From NCBI RefSeq assembly GCF_030053835.1, contig NZ_CP125655.1, forward strand, positions 744,001 through 808,000: a stretch of 64,000 bases of DNA, read 5' to 3'. The translations under genes were made by a program, and so were the position numbers. Position 1 is the first letter of the stretch; every line of letters begins with the position of its first letter. Positions 24,997-33,914 of the stretch are shown here, one piece after another. The notes under the pieces were generated by a model. It was not told the origin of the DNA. It did no database searches and saw only the letters and a program-made list of their open reading frames with translations. Source of the stretch: Cellulomonas sp. ES6. Its GTDB lineage: Bacteria > Actinomycetota > Actinomycetes > Actinomycetales > Cellulomonadaceae.

Positions 24997-25368
24997 ATGA
25001 TCGTGGTGACGAGCAACGAGATCCCCGGCTACCGCATCCAGGCCGTGCTGGGCGAGGTCATGGGCCTGACGGTCCGGTCGACGAACATCGGCCAGAGCTT
25101 CACGGCCGGGTTCCGGTCGATCGGCGGCGGGGAGATCCCCGAGTTCACGAAGATCATGTACGACAGCCGCCACGAGGTGATGCGCCGCATGACGGAGGAG
25201 GCGGCGCAGCGCGGCGCGAACGCGATCGTCGCGATGCGGTTCGACACCGACGCCATCGGGCAGTTCTCCGAGGTCTGCGCCTACGGCACCGCGGTGATCG
25301 CCGAGCCGATCCCGGCCGGCGAGCCGGGCGCGACCGGCCAGTCCGCGCAGATCGCCGCGCAGGGCTGA
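24997..25368 (+). CDS. YbjQ/UPF0145 family heavy-metal-binding-like protein
   Basis: This is a 123-residue small protein matching the YbjQ family: a VVTSNEIPGYRI start, GEVMGLTVRSTNIGQ, and RGANAIVAMRFDTD near residue 75-90. The family forms pentamers and is labelled heavy-metal-binding, but no biochemical role is firmly established. It lacks a cysteine-rich motif. It is divergent from the ECF41 operon across the tandem repeats at 24820-24934. No clear Shine-Dalgarno precedes ATG 24997. Confidence 0.82.
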   Translation: MIVVTSNEIPGYRIQAVLGEVMGLTVRSTNIGQSFTAGFRSIGGGEIPEFTKIMYDSRHEVMRRMTEEAAQRGANAIVAMRFDTDAIGQFSEVCAYGTAVIAEPIPAGEPGATGQSAQIAAQG

Positions 25369-25419
25369 CCGGCCCGAATCCCGTGGCGCGGTCGGCGCCG
25401 GGTCCGCCACGCTGGCCCG

Positions 25420-26250
25420 GTGCCGACCGACCTCGCCGCCGCGACCGCCCGCCCGGAGCCGTTCGCCCCGGGTGACGGCCCGTTCTGGGACGACCCGTAC
25501 ATCGCGACGCAGCTGCTCGCCGCCCACCTGGACCCGACGCACGACGCCGCGAGCCGCCGCCCCGCGGAGCTCGACCGCACCGTCGCGCACCTCGCCGCGC
25601 TCGGGATCGCCGTCCCGGGGGCGCGGGTGCTGGACCTGGGGTGCGGGCCGGGGCTGGTCGCGCAGCGCCTGGCCGCGCTCGGGTGCCGGGTGACGGGCGT
25701 CGACCTGAGCCCGGGATCGCTGGCCCACGCGCGCCGCGAGGCCGGGGCGGCGGGCCTGGACATCGAGTACCGGCAGCAGGACTTCCGGACCCTCGACGAG
25801 CCGGGCCGGTTCGACCTCGTGCTCCAGGCGTACGGCGAGCTCTCGACCTTCCCCGACGACGTCCGGGACGACGTGCTGCGCCGCGCCCGCGCCGCGCTGG
25901 CCCCCGGCGGTGCCCTGGTGCTCGACGTCTCCACCCCCGCGCAGGCCGGCACCGGCCCGCAGGACGAGTGGGCGGTCGCCGACGGCGGCCTGTGGCGTCC
26001 CGGGCGCCACCTGGTGCTCGCGCGCACGCACCGGTACCCGGGCGACGTGCGGTGCCGGCAGTACACCGTCGTGACCGGGGCGGACGACGTCACGACGTAC
26101 CGCATGTGGTTCCGCGACTACGTCCCGCGGACGCTCACCCCCGTGCTCGCCGACGCCGGGCTGCGGGTCGACGCGCACTGGGCGTCCCTGTCCGGCGACC
26201 CCTGGCACGCGGACGCGGAGTGGCTGGCGGTGCTCGCGCGGCGGGCGTGA
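25420..26250 (+). CDS. Class I SAM-dependent methyltransferase
   Basis: This is a 276-residue protein with motif I VLDLGCGPGLVAQRL at about residue 70, an acidic VTGVDLSPGSLAHARREA after strand two, QQDFRTLD, and the post-I pattern FDLVLQAYGELS. The N-terminal FWDDPYIATQLLAAHLDP is typical of a methyltransferase group with small-molecule substrates. GTG 25420 is the start. Its stop overlaps the GTG of a short MazF-like fragment (GTGA). Substrate unknown. Confidence 0.83.
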   Translation: MPTDLAAATARPEPFAPGDGPFWDDPYIATQLLAAHLDPTHDAASRRPAELDRTVAHLAALGIAVPGARVLDLGCGPGLVAQRLAALGCRVTGVDLSPGSLAHARREAGAAGLDIEYRQQDFRTLDEPGRFDLVLQAYGELSTFPDDVRDDVLRRARAALAPGGALVLDVSTPAQAGTGPQDEWAVADGGLWRPGRHLVLARTHRYPGDVRCRQYTVVTGADDVTTYRMWFRDYVPRTLTPVLADAGLRVDAHWASLSGDPWHADAEWLAVLARRA

Positions 26251-26447
26251 CGACGGCGCGGGTCCTCGACGTCCAGGTCCTGGTCCGGCCCGATCGGCGC
26301 ACCGGCCCGACCGTCGAGTCCACGGCACAGGCCGAGCAGCTCGGGGCGGTCGACGTCTCACGCCTCGGCGAACGCCTCGGGTCGCTCGACGCCGAGACCG
26401 CGGCCGCCCTCGACGACGCGCTGCTGATCCACCTCGCGCTCGCCTGA
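26247..26447 (+). pseudogene. Remnant of a MazF/PemK-type toxin (C-terminal part only)
   Basis: Sixty-six codons starting at GTG 26247 resemble the C-terminal third of actinobacterial PemK/MazF toxins: STAQAEQLGAVDVSRLGERLG followed (after a short linker) by a LDDALLIHLAL helix. The N-terminal RNase core of about 50-60 residues is absent; upstream lies the methyltransferase gene in another frame. No antitoxin is adjacent. It could be translated from the coupled GTG as a small protein, but a truncated toxin remnant is the simplest reading. Confidence 0.5.
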
Positions 26448-26458
26448 CGCCGCGCGCG

Positions 26459-27265
26459 TCAGCGCTCCGTCGCGTCCTTCCAGCCGCGGGCGTAGGCCTC
26501 GGCGGTGCCCTCGGCGAACATGTCGTCCGGCCCGACCCGCACGAGCGCCCGCGCACCCGGCCCGTCCTCGGCCGTGACCGCGTGGGCCATCCCCCGCACG
26601 ACCGCGACCGGCCGGCCGGTGGCCTTGCCCTTGACGAGCTCGGCGGCCGCGGCGATCTCGTCCGCGAGCGCCGCGACGCTGACCTGCAGGGTGCGGCCGT
26701 GCGTGTCGGTGGTGCCGCGCAGGTCCTCCAGCACGCGCACGCCGGCGGCGCCGATCGCGATGTCGGTCTGCCCCTGCCGCCACGGCCGCCCGGCGGTGTC
26801 GGTCACGAGCACGCCCAGCCGCACGCCGAACCGCTCCGTCAGCGCGGACCGCAGCGCGCGGGCGGTGGCGTCGGGGTCCTCCGGGAGCAGCAGCACCGTG
26901 CCCTCGTCGGTGTTGGACGCGTCGACGCCGGCCGCCGCCATGACCAGGCCGAGCCGGTTCTCCACGATGCGCGTGACGCCGCCGGGGTGCTCGCGGGTCG
27001 CGACGACGCGCACCGTCTCGGCGGTGATCGCCGCCTCGCGGTCGGCGGCCCGCACGACGCGCCCCTCGGCCTTCGACACGATCTTGCTGGTCACGACCAC
27101 CACGTCGCCGTCCGCGGGCGCCGTCGCGGGCCGGGCGGCCGCGTCCCCCGCGAGCGCGTCGCCCAGCAGCGTCGCCAGGTCGTCGCCGGGACGCACCTCA
27201 CCGATCCCGGGCACGGCCCAGGCGGTCAGGACGTCCGCGGCGGACGACCGGGCGTCGTCGGGCAC
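26459..27265 (-). CDS. cofE: CofE, coenzyme F420-0:L-glutamate ligase
   Basis: This is a 268-residue enzyme that adds glutamates to F420-0 using GTP. Family motifs include [37 protein letters not shown] (broken here by family), [18 protein letters not shown] and a [13 protein letters not shown] region. GTG 27265 starts 2 nt after the Fgd-like gene stop, so the two are coupled. The protein ends after the ligase domain. It lacks the C-terminal FMN nitroreductase-type domain that mycobacterial FbiB uses to reduce dehydro-F420-0. Confidence 0.92.
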   Translation of the reverse strand: MPDDARSSAADVLTAWAVPGIGEVRPGDDLATLLGDALAGDAAARPATAPADGDVVVVTSKIVSKAEGRVVRAADREAAITAETVRVVATREHPGGVTRIVENRLGLVMAAAGVDASNTDEGTVLLLPEDPDATARALRSALTERFGVRLGVLVTDTAGRPWRQGQTDIAIGAAGVRVLEDLRGTTDTHGRTLQVSVAALADEIAAAAELVKGKATGRPVAVVRGMAHAVTAEDGPGARALVRVGPDDMFAEGTAEAYARGWKDATER

Positions 27266-27267
27266 GG

Positions 27268-28287
27268 TCAGCGCACCAGCTTCGGGAGCACGTCGCGCCC
27301 GAACACGTCGATCCACTCGCGCTGGTTGCGGCCCACGTTGTGCAGGTAGACGCGGTCGAAGCCGAGGTCGACGTACTTCTGGATCTCCGCGCGGTGCACG
27401 TCGGGGTCGGCCGAGATGACCATGCGGCCCTCGAAGTCCTCGGGGCGCACCAGCTTGGCCATCTGCGCGAAGTCGAACGGCGAGCGGATGTCGCCCTTCG
27501 GGAACTTCATGCCGCCGTTCGGCCACTCGACCATGGCGTTCTCCATGGCCTGCTCGTCGGTCTCCGCCCACGACAGGTGGAGCTGGAGCACCTTCGGCAG
27601 GTCCTCGGGGTTCCGGCCGGACTCGCGCACGCCCTCGTCGAACTTGCCGAACAGCCCGCTGATCTTCTCCAGCGGCGCGCCGACCGTGATCAGCCCGTCC
27701 GCGTGGCGGCCCGCCCGCTTGGCGGTGACGGGCCCGGCGGTCGCGACGAGGATCTCCGGCGGGACCTCCGGCATCGTCCACAGGCGCGTCGACTCGAGCT
27801 TGTAGAACTGCCCGGCGTGCTTGACGTCCTTGCCGGCCAGCGACGCCGAGAACAGCTTCTTGATGATGTCGATGGCCTCGAACATCCGGTTGATGCGCTC
27901 GGGCGCCTCCGGCCAGTACTGCGCCGTGATGTGCTCGTTCAGCGCCTCGCCGGACCCCAGACCCAGCCAGTGCCGCCCCGGGTACATCGCCGCGAGCGTC
28001 GCCGACGCCTGGGCCACCATCGCGGGGTGCCACCGGAACGTCGGGGCGGTGACGCCCGGACCCATGTCGCCCGTCGTGCGCTCACCGAGCGCGGCCAGCA
28101 CGTTCCAGACGAACGCGGACTGCCCCTGCTGCGGGACCCACGGCTGGAAGTGGTCGGCCGCCATCGTCCCGAGGAACCCCTGGGACTCGGCGTACGCGGA
28201 CAGCTCCACGGCCTCCGTCGGATGGAACTGCTCCAGCATCGCCGCGTACCCCACCTGCAGGCCGTCGGCCACCACACCCTGTGCCAC
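27268..28287 (-). CDS. F420-dependent LLM oxidoreductase, Fgd-like
   Basis: This is a 339-residue LLM-fold protein closely patterned on F420-dependent glucose-6-phosphate dehydrogenase. It has [19 protein letters not shown], the active-site block ADHFQPW with His and Trp, [19 protein letters not shown] [11 protein letters not shown], and [11 protein letters not shown] carrying the catalytic Glu. GTG 28287 follows GAGGGAGAG; TAGGCT (plus-strand 28338-28343) is a possible -10. It is coupled to cofE, so it is a likely F420 reducer for the pathway, although glucose-6-phosphate specificity is not proven. Confidence 0.85.
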   Translation of the reverse strand: MAQGVVADGLQVGYAAMLEQFHPTEAVELSAYAESQGFLGTMAADHFQPWVPQQGQSAFVWNVLAALGERTTGDMGPGVTAPTFRWHPAMVAQASATLAAMYPGRHWLGLGSGEALNEHITAQYWPEAPERINRMFEAIDIIKKLFSASLAGKDVKHAGQFYKLESTRLWTMPEVPPEILVATAGPVTAKRAGRHADGLITVGAPLEKISGLFGKFDEGVRESGRNPEDLPKVLQLHLSWAETDEQAMENAMVEWPNGGMKFPKGDIRSPFDFAQMAKLVRPEDFEGRMVISADPDVHRAEIQKYVDLGFDRVYLHNVGRNQREWIDVFGRDVLPKLVR

Positions 28288-28394
28288 GAACGCTCTCCCT
28301 CGTGCCGGTCCGCCCGCGCTGCCGCGGGTCCTCGTCGAGCCTAACCAGCGTCGATGACGGCAGTATTTCCGGCGACCCGGCGCGGCCGGCACCG

Positions 28395-29243
28395 TCAGCG
28401 CGGTGCGTGCCCGAGGATCGCCGACGTGAGGGCCTCGATCGGCTCCCGCGGCGACCGGGGGTTCGCGACGAGCGTGATGTCGACGTCGCCGAGATCCGGC
28501 AGGCCGAGCGCCGCCGCCGGGAGCTGCACCAGGTCCTCCGGCAGCAGGCTCTGCGGCAGCACCGCGATGCCGAGACCCGCGCGCAGCGCCGCCAGCACGC
28601 CGTTGACCTCGACGACCTTGCACGTGGTCCGCCAGGGCCGCCCCGCCTCGGTGAGCGCCCGGACGGCGGCCTGCCGGGTGAGCGAGGCGCCCTGGTAGGT
28701 GATGAGCGGCACGGGGGCGTCCGCCTCGACCGCCGTGCCGGGGACCGCCACCCACACGAGGCGGTCCCGGCGCACGAGCTGCCCCTCGGAGTGCCCGCTC
28801 GCCTCCTTGATGTAGACGAGGTCGAGCTGGCCCGCGTGCAGCCGGCGGTGCAGGGTGCCGCTCTGCGCCACGGTGAGCTCGAGGTTGATGCGCGGGTGCA
28901 GGCGCCGGAAGTCGCGCAGCACGCGCGGGAGCTGGGCGAGCGCGAGGTCGTCGGCCGCGCCGAACCGCAGCCGGCCGTGCATCGCCGACCCCGTGAAGTA
29001 CCGCGTGGCCTCGTCGTGCGCCGCGAGGATCGTCCGGGCGAACGTCGCCATCGCCTGGCCGTCGTCGGTCAGCTGCACGCCGCGGGTGTCGCGGTCGAGC
29101 AGCCGGCGGCCCGCGGCGTCCTCGAGCTTGCGGACGTGCTGGCTGACCGTGGGCTGCGACAGGGACAGCCGGGCCGCGGCGCGCGTGAAGTTCAACGTCT
29201 CGGAAACGGCGAGGAAAGTGCGGAGCTGGTCGGGGTCAAACAC
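28395..29243 (-). CDS. LysR-family transcriptional regulator
   Basis: This is a 282-residue regulator with an N-terminal winged helix (residues 3-62, LNFTRAAARLSLSQPTVSQHVRKLE) and a two-lobed effector domain from about residue 90. GTG 29243 is preceded by GGAGGG. It is divergent from an MFS exporter gene, and the gap holds a perfect dyad ATCAC-N5-GTGAT at 29299-29313 with the T-N11-A form of LysR boxes. It probably represses itself and activates the transporter gene. The inducer is unknown. Confidence 0.88.
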   Translation of the reverse strand: MFDPDQLRTFLAVSETLNFTRAAARLSLSQPTVSQHVRKLEDAAGRRLLDRDTRGVQLTDDGQAMATFARTILAAHDEATRYFTGSAMHGRLRFGAADDLALAQLPRVLRDFRRLHPRINLELTVAQSGTLHRRLHAGQLDLVYIKEASGHSEGQLVRRDRLVWVAVPGTAVEADAPVPLITYQGASLTRQAAVRALTEAGRPWRTTCKVVEVNGVLAALRAGLGIAVLPQSLLPEDLVQLPAAALGLPDLGDVDITLVANPRSPREPIEALTSAILGHAPR

Positions 29244-29298
29244 GGCTGCCCTCCGGGTCCGGGACGGCGCCGCTGACCTGCGGCGCCACCACCACATC

Positions 29299-29313
29299 AT
29301 CACAGAACGTGAT
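29299..29313. promoter_or_regulatory. LysR box in divergent promoter
   Basis: ATCAC (29299-29303) and GTGAT (29309-29313) form a perfect dyad with T-N11-A spacing. A second TCATCAC lies at 29328-29334. TAGTCT (29359-29364) is a plausible -10 for the MFS gene about 70 bp before its start. Confidence 0.6.
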
Positions 29314-29433
29314 CACAGTCATTCCCGTCATCACCTCTGAAAATCGCTCGCCGCGACGTAGTCTGGAGGCACCCCGACGCGTCCGCAACGCTTCCGCACC
29401 CACACCTCCGCACCACCTGAGCTAGGAACACCT

Positions 29434-30870
29434 GTGCCTTCGGCCCGCCGCCCGTCCTCGTCCCCGACCCGCACCCGCCGCCCCTCCCGCAGCGCCCGCA
29501 CCCGCGCGCCGCAGGCCGACCGCTCCGCCGCCGGCCGCCTGCGCCGGACGCTGCACCGGCCCCGCATCGCGCTGCACCGCCGGCCCGCGCCGGCCGCCGC
29601 CGCCGGCCCGCGTCCCCGCAACGCCACGCTCGCCGCGCTCGGCGTCCGGAACTTCCGGCTCTACGTCTCCTCGCAGGTGCTCACCAACACCTGCGGCTGG
29701 GCGGCGCGCGTGGCGCAGGACTGGCTCGTGCTGACGCTCACCGGCTCGGCCGCCCTGGTGGGGCTGACGGTGACGCTGCAGTTCGTCCCGATGCTGCTGC
29801 TCGGCCTCGTCGGCGGGGTCGTCGCCGACCGCTACCCCCGGCGCCGCGTGCTCATGGTCACCCAGTCGGTGTTCGGCCTGTCCACGCTGGCCGTCGGCGT
29901 CCTCGCGCTGTCCGGTCACGTCCAGGCGTGGCACGTCCTGGTCGCGGCGTTCGTCAGCGGGCTCGCCACGGTGTTCGACAACCCCGCGCGCCAGGCGTTC
30001 GTGCACGAGGTCGCCGGCCCGCAGCACCTGCGGCAGGCGATCAGCGTCAACTCCGCGGTGTTCCAGCTCGGCGGGCTGGTCGGCCCGGCGGTCGCCGGCG
30101 GGCTCATCAGCGCGGTCGGCGAGGGCTGGACGTTCCTGCTCAACGCCGTCGCGTGCCTCGTGGCCGTCGCCCTGCTCGCCGTGATGCGGACCTCGGAGCT
30201 CACCGCCGCCCCGGTCGTCGCGCGCGCCAAGGGCCAGCTCCGCGAGGGCCTGGCGTACGTCCGCCGGACGCCGCGCATCCTGTGGTCGGTCGTGCTCGTC
30301 GGCTTCGTCGCCGTCACCGGCGTCAACATGGCGACCGTGCTCGCCGCGTACACCGACCAGGTGTTCCACACCGACGCCGGCGGCTACGCGCTGCTGACGT
30401 CGATGCTCGCGGTCGGTGCGCTGACCGGCGCCCTGCTGTCCACCCGACGCCGGGGCAGCCGCATCACCCACCTGGTCGTGCTCGCGGGGGTCGTCGGCGT
30501 GCTGCAGCTGCTCGCGGCCGCCGCGCCGAGCCGGCCGGTGTTCGTCGCCGTGCTCATCGCCATGGGCGTCGCCACCCTGCTGTACCTGACGGGCTCGAAC
30601 ACCCTGGTGCAGACGACGGTCGCCCCCCACGTCCGCGGTCGCGTCATGGCGCTGTACGTGCTGGTGCTGCTCGGCGCGCAGGCCGTGTCCGGGACGCTCA
30701 TCGGCTGGGTGTGCGAGCACCTCGGCGCGCGGGCCGGCATGGTCGCGTGCGGCGTCGGGCCGCTGCTCGGCGCGGTCGTCGTCGGCCTGGCCCTGGCCCG
30801 GCGCAGCGAGGGCGGCACCCGCGCGACGCTCCACCGCTTCACCCACCGCCCGACCCCCACCGCCGCCTGA
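29434..30870 (+). CDS. MFS transporter (MFS_3/drug exporter type)
   Basis: This is a 478-residue protein with a long Arg-rich cytosolic N-terminus of about 60 residues and roughly twelve hydrophobic helices. It has the MFS_3 signatures FRLYVSSQVLTNTCGWAARVAQDWLVL, GGVVADRYPRRRVL after helix 2, and DNPARQAFVHEVAG. These are typical of efflux permeases exporting siderophores or drugs. GTG 29434 is the start. It is divergent from the LysR gene. The substrate is unknown. Repeat copy 2 lies 45 bp after its stop. Confidence 0.87.
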   Translation: MPSARRPSSSPTRTRRPSRSARTRAPQADRSAAGRLRRTLHRPRIALHRRPAPAAAAGPRPRNATLAALGVRNFRLYVSSQVLTNTCGWAARVAQDWLVLTLTGSAALVGLTVTLQFVPMLLLGLVGGVVADRYPRRRVLMVTQSVFGLSTLAVGVLALSGHVQAWHVLVAAFVSGLATVFDNPARQAFVHEVAGPQHLRQAISVNSAVFQLGGLVGPAVAGGLISAVGEGWTFLLNAVACLVAVALLAVMRTSELTAAPVVARAKGQLREGLAYVRRTPRILWSVVLVGFVAVTGVNMATVLAAYTDQVFHTDAGGYALLTSMLAVGALTGALLSTRRRGSRITHLVVLAGVVGVLQLLAAAAPSRPVFVAVLIAMGVATLLYLTGSNTLVQTTVAPHVRGRVMALYVLVLLGAQAVSGTLIGWVCEHLGARAGMVACGVGPLLGAVVVGLALARRSEGGTRATLHRFTHRPTPTAA

Positions 30871-30914
30871 CCCCCGCCCCGCGACACGGCCCGCTCCTCG
30901 CGCCTCGCGCCGCC

Positions 30915-30982
30915 CGAGGTCGTCACCTCGGGCCGAGGTCGTCACCCCGAGCTGACGACCTCGGCCCGACCTGACGACCTCG
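30915..30982. repeat. Phased palindromic repeat, copy 2
   Basis: Units CGAGGTCGTCA at 30915 and 30934 and inverted units TGACGACCTCG at 30953 and 30972 reproduce copy 1 exactly, with 19-bp phasing and 8-bp spacers of different sequence. It lies between the MFS gene stop (30870) and the valS start (31054), both plus strand. Confidence 0.94.
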
Positions 30983-31053
30983 CCGCGCCCCGCCCCACGA
31001 CCCGCGGCGCCCGCGGTCGGGTGGGGCGTCCGGATCTGGGAAGATGGGTGACC

Positions 31054-33759
31054 ATGACCGATCTGTCCCCCGCCTCGCCCGCCGCCGACCCCACGACGAC
31101 CGCCGCCGCGGCCGTACGCGCGGTCCGCGAGGTACCGGACCGGGTGTCGCTCGACGGCGTCGAGGCCCGCTGGGACGGCGCCTGGACGGAGCAGGGCACG
31201 TACGCGTTCGACCGGTCGGCGACGCGCGAGCAGGTGTACTCGATCGACACCCCGCCGCCGACGGTCTCCGGCTCCCTGCACGTCGGCCACGTCTTCTCGT
31301 ACACGCACACCGACGTCGTCGCGCGGTTCCGCCGGATGCGGGGCGCCGAGGTGTTCTACCCGATGGGCTGGGACGACAACGGCCTGCCCACCGAGCGCCG
31401 CGTGCAGAACTACTTCGGCGTGCGCTGCGACCCGTCGCTGCCGTACGACCCGGACTTCGAGCCGCCGCACGTCGGCGGTGAGGGCAAGAGCGTCAAGGCC
31501 GCCGACCAGGTGCCGGTGAGCCGCCGCAACTTCGTCGAGCTGTGCGAGCGCCTGACCGTCGAGGACGAGCAGCAGTTCGAGGCGCTGTGGCGCCGGCTGG
31601 GCCTGTCCGTCGACTGGGGCATGACGTACCAGACCATCAGCGCCGAGGCCCGCGCGGTCGCGCAGCAGGCGTTCCTGCGGAACCTGTCGCGCGGCGAGGC
31701 GTACCAGGCGGAGGCCCCCGGCCTGTGGGACGTGACGTTCCAGACCGCGGTCGCGCAGGCCGAGCTGGAGGCCCGCCCGTACCCGGGCGCGTTCCACCGG
31801 GTGGCGTTCCACCGCGCCGGCGCCGAGCCGGTGCACATCGAGACCACCCGCCCCGAGCTCCTCCCGGCGTGCGTGGCGCTGATCGCCCACCCGGACGACG
31901 AGCGCTACCAGCACCTGTTCGGCACGACGGTGACCAGCCCGCTGTTCGGCGTCGAGGTGCCCGTGCTGGCGCACCCGGCCGCCGAGCCCGACAAGGGCGC
32001 CGGCATCGCGATGTGCTGCACGTTCGGCGACCTGACCGACGTGCAGTGGTGGCGCGAGCTCCAGCTGCCGACGCGCTCCGTCATCGGCCGCGACGGCCGG
32101 CTGCTGCGCGAGGTCCCGGAGTGGGTGACGTCCGACGAGGGCCGCGCCCGTTACGAGGAGATCGCCGGCAGGACGACGTTCTCGGCGCGCGAGGCCGTCG
32201 TGGCCGGGCTGCGCGAGACGGGCGACCTGGACGGCGAGCCGCAGAAGACCGACCGCATGGCGAACTTCTTCGAGAAGGGCGACAAGCCCCTCGAGATCGT
32301 CACGTCGCGCCAGTGGTACATCCGCAACGGCGGCCGCGACGAGTCGCTGCGCGCCGAGCTGCTGCAGCGCGGTCAGGAGCTCGGGTTCCACCCGGACTTC
32401 ATGCGCGTGCGGTACGAGAACTGGGTCGGCGGCCTCAACGGCGACTGGCTGATCTCGCGCCAGCGGTTCTTCGGCGTGCCGTTCCCCGTCTGGTACGCGC
32501 TGGACGCGGACGGCGAGCCGGACCACGACCACCCGCTGCTGCCGTCCGAGGACCAGCTCCCCGTCGACCCGTCCTCGGACGTCCCCGCCGGCTACACGGC
32601 GGAGCAGCGGGGCGTGCCGGGCGGCTTCGTCGGCGACCCGGACATCATGGACACGTGGGCGACGTCGTCGCTGACCCCGCAGATCGCGGGCGGCTGGCGC
32701 TCCGACCCCGACCTGTTCGCGCGCGTGTTCCCGATGGACCTGCGCCCGCAGGGCCAGGACATCATCCGGACCTGGCTGTTCTCGACCGTGGTCCGCTCGC
32801 ACCTGGAGCACGGCTCGCTGCCGTGGGCGGACGCGGCGATCAGCGGCTGGATCCTCGACCCCGACCGCAAGAAGATGTCGAAGTCCAAGGGCAACGTCGT
32901 CACCCCGATGGGCCTGCTCGAGGAGCACGGCTCCGACGCGGTCCGCTACTGGGCGGCGAGCGCGCGCCTGGGCACGGACGCGGCGTTCGAGGTCGGCCAG
33001 ATGAAGATCGGCCGCCGCCTGGCCATCAAGGTGCTGAACGCGTCGAAGTTCGCGCTGTCGTTCGGCCCCGCCGAGCAGGGCGCGTCCGCGCTGGACGCCT
33101 CGCTCGTGACGGACCCGCTGGACCGCGCGATGCTCGCGGGGCTGGCGGACGTGGTGGACCGCGCGACGGCCGCGCTGGAGGCGTACGACCACACGCGCGC
33201 GCTGGAGCTGACGGAGACGTTCTTCTGGACGTTCTGCGACGACTACCTGGAGCTGGTCAAGGACCGCGCGTACGGCGCGGGTGCCGGGGCGGCGGACGTG
33301 ACGCCGGAGACGGCGTCGGCGCGGGCCGCGCTGAGCCTGGCGCTCGACGTGATGCTGCGGCTGTTCGCCCCGGTGCTGCCGTTCGCCACCGAGGAGGTCT
33401 GGTCGTGGTGGCGCGAGGGCTCGGTGCACCGCGCGCCGTGGCCGGTCGCGGAGCCGCTGCGCGCCGCGGCGGGCGACGGCGACCCGGCGGTCGTCGGCGC
33501 GGCGGGTGCCGCCCTGGCGGCGCTGCGCAAGGTGAAGTCCGAGGCGAAGGTCTCGATGCGCACGGAGATCCTGCGGGCGCGCCTCGAGGTCCCGGCCTCG
33601 CTGCTGCCGGGCGTCCAGGTGGCGCTCGCGGACGTCCGCGCGGCCGGCCGCGTGACCGGCCCGCTCGACGTGGCCGAGGTCCCGGACTCCCCCGACGCGG
33701 CGGTCGTCGCCCGGGACGCCGAGCTCCTGCCGCCGGAGCCGAAGCAGCCCACGGCCTGA
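31054..33759 (+). CDS. valS: Valine--tRNA ligase, archaeal/Rickettsia-like class
   Basis: This is a 901-residue class I synthetase charging tRNA-Val. The HIGH motif appears as GSLHVGH (73-79) and the KMSKS loop is at 607-611, followed by KGN. PMGWDDNGLPTERRVQNYF is characteristic of the archaeal-type ValRS subgroup also found in Rickettsia; common bacterial ValRS has PGMDHAGIATQ at the same place. The C-terminus lacks the long coiled-coil arm of bacterial ValRS. ATG 31054 is used. No T-box leader was recognised upstream; a strong hairpin at 33767 terminates it. Confidence 0.93.
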   Translation: MTDLSPASPAADPTTTAAAAVRAVREVPDRVSLDGVEARWDGAWTEQGTYAFDRSATREQVYSIDTPPPTVSGSLHVGHVFSYTHTDVVARFRRMRGAEVFYPMGWDDNGLPTERRVQNYFGVRCDPSLPYDPDFEPPHVGGEGKSVKAADQVPVSRRNFVELCERLTVEDEQQFEALWRRLGLSVDWGMTYQTISAEARAVAQQAFLRNLSRGEAYQAEAPGLWDVTFQTAVAQAELEARPYPGAFHRVAFHRAGAEPVHIETTRPELLPACVALIAHPDDERYQHLFGTTVTSPLFGVEVPVLAHPAAEPDKGAGIAMCCTFGDLTDVQWWRELQLPTRSVIGRDGRLLREVPEWVTSDEGRARYEEIAGRTTFSAREAVVAGLRETGDLDGEPQKTDRMANFFEKGDKPLEIVTSRQWYIRNGGRDESLRAELLQRGQELGFHPDFMRVRYENWVGGLNGDWLISRQRFFGVPFPVWYALDADGEPDHDHPLLPSEDQLPVDPSSDVPAGYTAEQRGVPGGFVGDPDIMDTWATSSLTPQIAGGWRSDPDLFARVFPMDLRPQGQDIIRTWLFSTVVRSHLEHGSLPWADAAISGWILDPDRKKMSKSKGNVVTPMGLLEEHGSDAVRYWAASARLGTDAAFEVGQMKIGRRLAIKVLNASKFALSFGPAEQGASALDASLVTDPLDRAMLAGLADVVDRATAALEAYDHTRALELTETFFWTFCDDYLELVKDRAYGAGAGAADVTPETASARAALSLALDVMLRLFAPVLPFATEEVWSWWREGSVHRAPWPVAEPLRAAAGDGDPAVVGAAGAALAALRKVKSEAKVSMRTEILRARLEVPASLLPGVQVALADVRAAGRVTGPLDVAEVPDSPDAAVVARDAELLPPEPKQPTA

Positions 33760-33766
33760 GCGCCTC

Positions 33767-33809
33767 GGGCGCCGCCGGGGCGGCCTGCGCGCTCGCCCCG
33801 GCGGCGCCC
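33767..33809 (+). terminator. valS terminator
   Basis: A perfect 16-bp GC stem (33767-33782 with 33794-33809) and an 11-nt loop start 8 nt after the valS stop. A second short CCCGGG hairpin follows. Confidence 0.82.
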
Positions 33810-33848
33810 GGGCCCCCCCGGGTGGGACTCTGGTCCCGGGACGACGCG

Positions 33849-33879
33849 TTGTGCATACGTATCGTCTGCGACGTATAGT
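33849..33879 (+). promoter_or_regulatory. Promoter with dyad for the amino-acid ABC operon
   Basis: TTGTGC (33849-33854) and TATAGT (33874-33879) are plausible -35/-10 elements with a long 19-bp spacer. ATACGT (33855-33860) and ACGTAT (33871-33876) form an inverted repeat inside this promoter, overlapping the -10. It is unusually AT-rich for the window and is a likely repressor site. Confidence 0.6.
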
Positions 33880-33914
33880 CTTGCGGCCGGTTTTCCACAC
33901 GAGGAGTAGTTCCG

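Noticed and set aside
30983..31053. T-box leader for valS
   Set aside because: No specifier stem or T-box sequence is visible; the gap is mainly the palindromic repeat.
29422..33900. Long minus-strand open frame across the MFS and valS genes
   Set aside because: It is the antisense of well-supported genes with family motifs. Long frames without stops are expected at this GC.
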